From: Pollutimonas bauzanensis_A
GTDB taxonomy: Bacteria > Pseudomonadota > Gammaproteobacteria > Burkholderiales > Burkholderiaceae_B
NCBI RefSeq assembly: GCF_040393045.1
Contig: NZ_JBEBUX010000079.1
Location: 1 to 18,278, forward strand
Direction: 5' to 3'
Length of the DNA: 18,278 nt
The position numbers and the translations under genes are program-made. Each line of letters opens with the position of its first letter. Position 1 is the first letter of the stretch. A model generated the notes under the pieces. It worked only from the letters and a program-made list of their open reading frames with translations, did not search any database and had not been told where the DNA came from. Shown one piece after another: positions 15,499 through 18,278 of the stretch.

Positions 15499-16287
15499 AT
15501 GGCATACAAAAACATTCCCAACGGTTTTCGACAAGATATCCTGGCATCGCGCCGCGTGATCGGATGCTGGTCGTCCTTGGCCCATCCGATTACTACAGAC
15601 ATTCTGGGTTCCGTAGGTTTTGACTGGATCCTGATTGATTGCGAGCATGCACCCAACGATTTGAGCAGTTGTTTGCACCAGCTCAACGCCCTGAAAGATA
15701 GCGACAGCGCGCCGGTTGTGCGGCCTCCGGCCAACGACCCCGTTGCCATCAAACAGTTGCTGGATCTGGGCTTTATGAATGTGCTCATACCGTTCATCGA
15801 ATCGGCGGAAGAGGCCGAGCTTGCGGTTGCGGCTACACGTTATCCACCCGCAGGAATACGAGGCGTATCCGCTGTTCAACGTTGCAATCGTTACGGCGCG
15901 CAGGGCGAATACGCGAATCAGGCGAATGACAATATCTGCGTGTTGTTGCAGATTGAGAGTCGTAAGGGTGTGGACGCCCTGGATCAAATCTTGGCGGTAC
16001 CGGGCGTGGACGGCATATTTATCGGCCCGGCTGATCTTTCAGCGGGGCTGGGTCATTTCGGTAATCCCAACCATCCGGAAGTCCAGGCCGTGATCGCCGA
16101 CATCCATGCGCGAAGCACGGCCATGGGCAAGGCGGTAGGGATTCTTACTTCGGTAGAGGCCGATGCTGCACGTTACATTGAGCAGGGGTTCCATTTTGTA
16201 GCGGTCGGCACAGACCAGGGCCTATTCAGGGCAGCAGCGCAAGGGTTGCGCCAGCGCTTCTTTGAGCCAAACGGGGCAGCAAGGTAA
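15499..16287 (+). CDS. HpcH/HpaI-family 2-keto-3-deoxy sugar-acid aldolase, GarL-like
   Basis: A 262-residue class II (metal-dependent) aldolase, expected to split a 2-keto-3-deoxy sugar acid into pyruvate and an aldehyde. It closely resembles E. coli GarL, which cleaves 5-keto-4-deoxy- and 2-keto-3-deoxy-D-glucarate to pyruvate and tartronate semialdehyde: GCWSSLAHPITT, the catalytic-base segment DCEHAPND with His50, VVRPP with Arg75, QIESRKGVD with metal ligand Glu153, and GPADLSAGLGH with Asp179. These residue numbers fall where GarL has them. The ATG at 15499 has GCGGAA upstream and fits the family start; an in-frame start at 15445 would overlap the binding-protein gene. The dehydratase follows after 5 bp, so translation is probably coupled. 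The exact substrate (aldarate- or pentonate-derived) is not fixed by the sequence. Confidence 0.92.
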   Translation: MAYKNIPNGFRQDILASRRVIGCWSSLAHPITTDILGSVGFDWILIDCEHAPNDLSSCLHQLNALKDSDSAPVVRPPANDPVAIKQLLDLGFMNVLIPFIESAEEAELAVAATRYPPAGIRGVSAVQRCNRYGAQGEYANQANDNICVLLQIESRKGVDALDQILAVPGVDGIFIGPADLSAGLGHFGNPNHPEVQAVIADIHARSTAMGKAVGILTSVEADAARYIEQGFHFVAVGTDQGLFRAAAQGLRQRFFEPNGAAR

Positions 16288-16292
16288 TTGAA

Positions 16293-18026
16293 ATGACAGA
16301 CAAAAAAAAGAAACCGGAAGAACTGCGCAGCCATCGCTGGTATGGCGCGAAGGATCTGCGCAGCTTCGGACATCGCTCACGCACGTCGCAGATGGGTTTT
16401 CATCGTTCGGATTATGCGGGCAAACCGGTTATCGCCATCCTGAATACCTGGAGCGATATCAACCCCTGTCACACCCATTTCCGCCAGCGGGCCGAAGAGA
16501 TCAAGCGCGGTATTTGGCAGGCCGGCGGGTTTCCTGTCGAGATGCCTGCAATGAGTTTGTCCGAGCCATTCCAGAAACCGACCACGATGCTGTATCGCAA
16601 TCTGCTGGCGATGGAAGCCGAAGAGCTGCTGCGTTCTTATCCGGCAGACGGCGTGGTGCTGATGGGGGGATGCGATAAGACAACGCCGGCGCTCATCATG
16701 GGCGCGATCGCCATGGATCTGCCAACCATCTTCATGCCCGCAGGCCCGATGCTTAGGGGAGACTACAAGGGCGGCCCATTAGGATCAGGCTCGGACAGCT
16801 GGAAATACTGGGCAGAATTGCGGGCCGGCAATATCACTGAGGATGACTGGCAGGAAGTAGAAGAGGGCATCGCCCGCTCGCCGGGGCACTGCATGACAAT
16901 GGGCACAGCGTCGACCATGACCAGCGCAGTGGAAGCTATGGGCTTGACGTTGCCCGGGGCATCGTCCATTCCGGCTCCCGATTCGCGCCATTCGCAGATG
17001 GCGATGCTAACGGGCAAGCGCATTGTGGAAATGGTCTGGGAAGACCTGACCCTAAGCAAAGTCCTTAGCCCTGCGAGCTATGACAATGGCGTAGTCACAG
17101 CGCTGGCGTTGTCGGGGTCCACCAATGCAGCGGTGCACCTTCTTGCGATGGCGCGGCGCAGCGGCTATGACCTGGACCTCCAGCGTTTCGATGACCTCGC
17201 GCACGACACGCCAGTACTGGCCAATATACGCCCGGCCGGCCAGTATCTGATGGAGGATTTCTATTACGCAGGCGGCCTGCGCGCAATGTTGAACCATCTG
17301 GGCGACAAGCATCTGAACCTGGATTGTCTTACCGTCAACGGGCAGTCTCTAGGGCACAATATTGAAGGCGCGAAAGCCTGGAGCGAAGATGTCATAAGGC
17401 CGTTATCCAACCCTCTGCTGCCCGGCGATAGCCTGGCGGTGCTGCGCGGTAACCTGGCGCCGGACGGCGCTATTATTAAGCCTCCCGCTGCCGAAGCGCA
17501 TCTATTAGTACATACTGGTCGCGCTGTTGTTTTCGATAATTACAACGACATGTCAGACCATATCGATGATCCCGATCTGGACATTGATGCCAGCTGCGTC
17601 ATCGTATTGCGCGGCGCTGGCCCGCAAGGCGCGCCTGGAATGCCTGAATGGGGTCAGCTTCCAATACCGAAAAAAATCCTGGCTACGGGCGTGCGCGATA
17701 TGGTGCGTATCAGCGATGCGCGTATGAGCGGCACCAGCTATGGCGCTTGTGTCTTGCATATCGCACCGGAATCGCACGTCGGAGGGCCGCTTGCCCTAGT
17801 GCGTTCGGGCGATATGATCGAGCTGGATGTGCCAAGGCGGCAGCTTAATGTCCTGATCAGCGATGAGGAAATGGCTGCCCGCCGCGCTAACTGGACACCC
17901 CCTCCTGCAAAGTTTACGCGGGGCTACGGCACGCTATACCTTAAGCATGTCGGTCAGGCAGATACGGGCTGTGACTTCGACTTTCTGCTACCCGAAGGAA
18001 CTGCCGGCGAGCCCGAGATCCACTAG
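16293..18026 (+). CDS. IlvD/Edd-family sugar-acid dehydratase, L-arabinonate-dehydratase-like
   Basis: A 577-residue iron-sulfur dehydratase, expected to turn an aldonate into its 2-keto-3-deoxy acid. It resembles the pentonate dehydratases of Rhizobium and Caulobacter more than IlvD or Edd. The [2Fe-2S] cysteines are Cys59 (NPCHTH), Cys127 (GGCDKT) and Cys200 (PGHCMT); Asp128, Lys129 and Glu91 serve the metal site, and the catalytic Ser479 lies in SDARMSG. All are intact and at the family's usual positions; the length matches the ~580-residue pentonate enzymes. The N-terminus starts with a Lys-rich run. AAGGT precedes the ATG at 16293. It is the last gene seen in the operon, 5 bp after the aldolase, whose substrate it should make. 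Which sugar acid it uses (arabinonate, xylonate, fuconate, others) cannot be read. Confidence 0.93.
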   Translation: MTDKKKKPEELRSHRWYGAKDLRSFGHRSRTSQMGFHRSDYAGKPVIAILNTWSDINPCHTHFRQRAEEIKRGIWQAGGFPVEMPAMSLSEPFQKPTTMLYRNLLAMEAEELLRSYPADGVVLMGGCDKTTPALIMGAIAMDLPTIFMPAGPMLRGDYKGGPLGSGSDSWKYWAELRAGNITEDDWQEVEEGIARSPGHCMTMGTASTMTSAVEAMGLTLPGASSIPAPDSRHSQMAMLTGKRIVEMVWEDLTLSKVLSPASYDNGVVTALALSGSTNAAVHLLAMARRSGYDLDLQRFDDLAHDTPVLANIRPAGQYLMEDFYYAGGLRAMLNHLGDKHLNLDCLTVNGQSLGHNIEGAKAWSEDVIRPLSNPLLPGDSLAVLRGNLAPDGAIIKPPAAEAHLLVHTGRAVVFDNYNDMSDHIDDPDLDIDASCVIVLRGAGPQGAPGMPEWGQLPIPKKILATGVRDMVRISDARMSGTSYGACVLHIAPESHVGGPLALVRSGDMIELDVPRRQLNVLISDEEMAARRANWTPPPAKFTRGYGTLYLKHVGQADTGCDFDFLLPEGTAGEPEIH

Positions 18027-18041
18027 GGCACCTGCTCGACC

Positions 18042-18071
18042 CATCCAGCAGCGTTCGTACGCTGTTGGATG
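18042..18071 (+). terminator. Hairpin after the sugar-acid operon
   Basis: Arms at 18042-18053 and 18060-18071 form a 12-bp stem with one G-U pair and a six-base loop, 15 bases after the dehydratase stop. No T-run follows (the next bases are CCTCCTCC), so it may mark the operon end as a stabilising or rho-dependent hairpin rather than a strong intrinsic terminator. Confidence 0.5.
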
Positions 18072-18123
18072 CCTCCTCCTCCCATGTCTGTGCACAAGGA
18101 CCGGTGAACTGCGCGAATTTTCC

Positions 18124-18152
18124 TTGCACATTGGTTTGTAAATAGTAATAAT
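18124..18152 (+). promoter_or_regulatory. Sigma-70 promoter overlapping a Fur box
   Basis: TTGCAC (18124-18129) and AATAAT (18147-18152) are 17 bp apart, each close to consensus. The -10 hexamer lies inside the Fur-box-like sequence, the usual arrangement for iron-repressed genes. It points rightward out of the window. Confidence 0.6.
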
Positions 18153-18157
18153 TATCA
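18143..18157. promoter_or_regulatory. Fur box
   Basis: TAGTAATAATTATCA matches the 7-1-7 Fur consensus TGATAATnATTATCA at 12 of 14 defined positions, with the right half perfect. It implies iron-dependent repression of the gene that starts at or beyond the right edge. Confidence 0.65.
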
Positions 18158-18250
18158 TTTTGATTCTGAGGCCTTAGCGTTTCGATAAAGCCAGTCCATC
18201 CAAAATTGCTCATTATTTTTTACTCACTCAACCCGTACTCGGACAAAATC

Positions 18251-18278
18251 ATGCCCAAACATTCACCGCGCGCCTGCA
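18251..18278 (+). CDS. Possible start of an iron-regulated gene, cut by window edge
   Basis: An ATG at 18251 opens a frame reading MPKHSPRAC to the window end. It lies about 90 bases after the predicted Fur-controlled promoter. The polar, basic start would suit a signal-peptide n-region such as that of a TonB-dependent receptor, but nine residues identify nothing and the ribosome site (CGGAC) is weak. The assignment rests on position alone. Confidence 0.3.

Overview
The window looks like chromosomal DNA of a betaproteobacterium, most likely of the family Alcaligenaceae (Bordetella / Achromobacter / Pusillimonas relatives). The reasons are moderately high GC, two periplasmic substrate-binding proteins of the Bug/TctC type that is greatly expanded in that group, and family matches for nearly all genes. 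No integrase, transposase, CRISPR array or phage gene was seen. I found no clearly new multi-gene system; the window is mostly recognisable housekeeping and catabolic genes, and the most informative novelty is in the regulatory DNA and in a few substituted active-site residues.

Layout. Positions 1-1672 hold a minus-strand pair: trmB (tRNA m7G46 methyltransferase) and, downstream, a proline iminopeptidase cut by the window edge. A tRNA-Gly(CCC) gene with its own -10 box lies on the plus strand at 1827-1900. Positions 2098-4246 carry three separate minus-strand genes: a YCII-like small protein, a soluble PAS-GGDEF diguanylate cyclase, and a P-loop kinase-like protein. Upstream of them, on the same strand, is a ~1194-residue tandem ABC exporter (TMD-NBD-TMD-NBD, CydD/CydC-like), divergent from a membrane alpha/beta hydrolase at 8068-9789. 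A long imperfect hairpin sits between that hydrolase and the convergent operon that follows.

Positions 9855-13080 form a regulator/operon unit. A Bug-type binding protein and an M24 (Xaa-Pro peptidase/creatinase fold) protein are transcribed leftward from a shared intergenic region with a divergent LysR regulator; a 24-bp inverted repeat in that region is the likely LysR site. The lysR gene ends at a strong rho-independent terminator.

Positions 13235-18026 form a sugar-acid catabolic locus on the plus strand: a LacI/GntR-type repressor, then a three-gene operon (Bug-type binding protein, GarL-like HpcH/HpaI aldolase, IlvD/Edd-family aldonate dehydratase). The operon promoter carries two copies of a LacI-type palindrome 31 bp apart, one on the -10 box and one just past the expected transcription start. 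The inferred scheme is that the binding protein captures a sugar acid, the dehydratase makes a 2-keto-3-deoxy acid, and the aldolase cleaves it to pyruvate plus an aldehyde. The last ~150 bases hold a Fur-box-like sequence over a promoter and perhaps the first codons of an iron-regulated gene.
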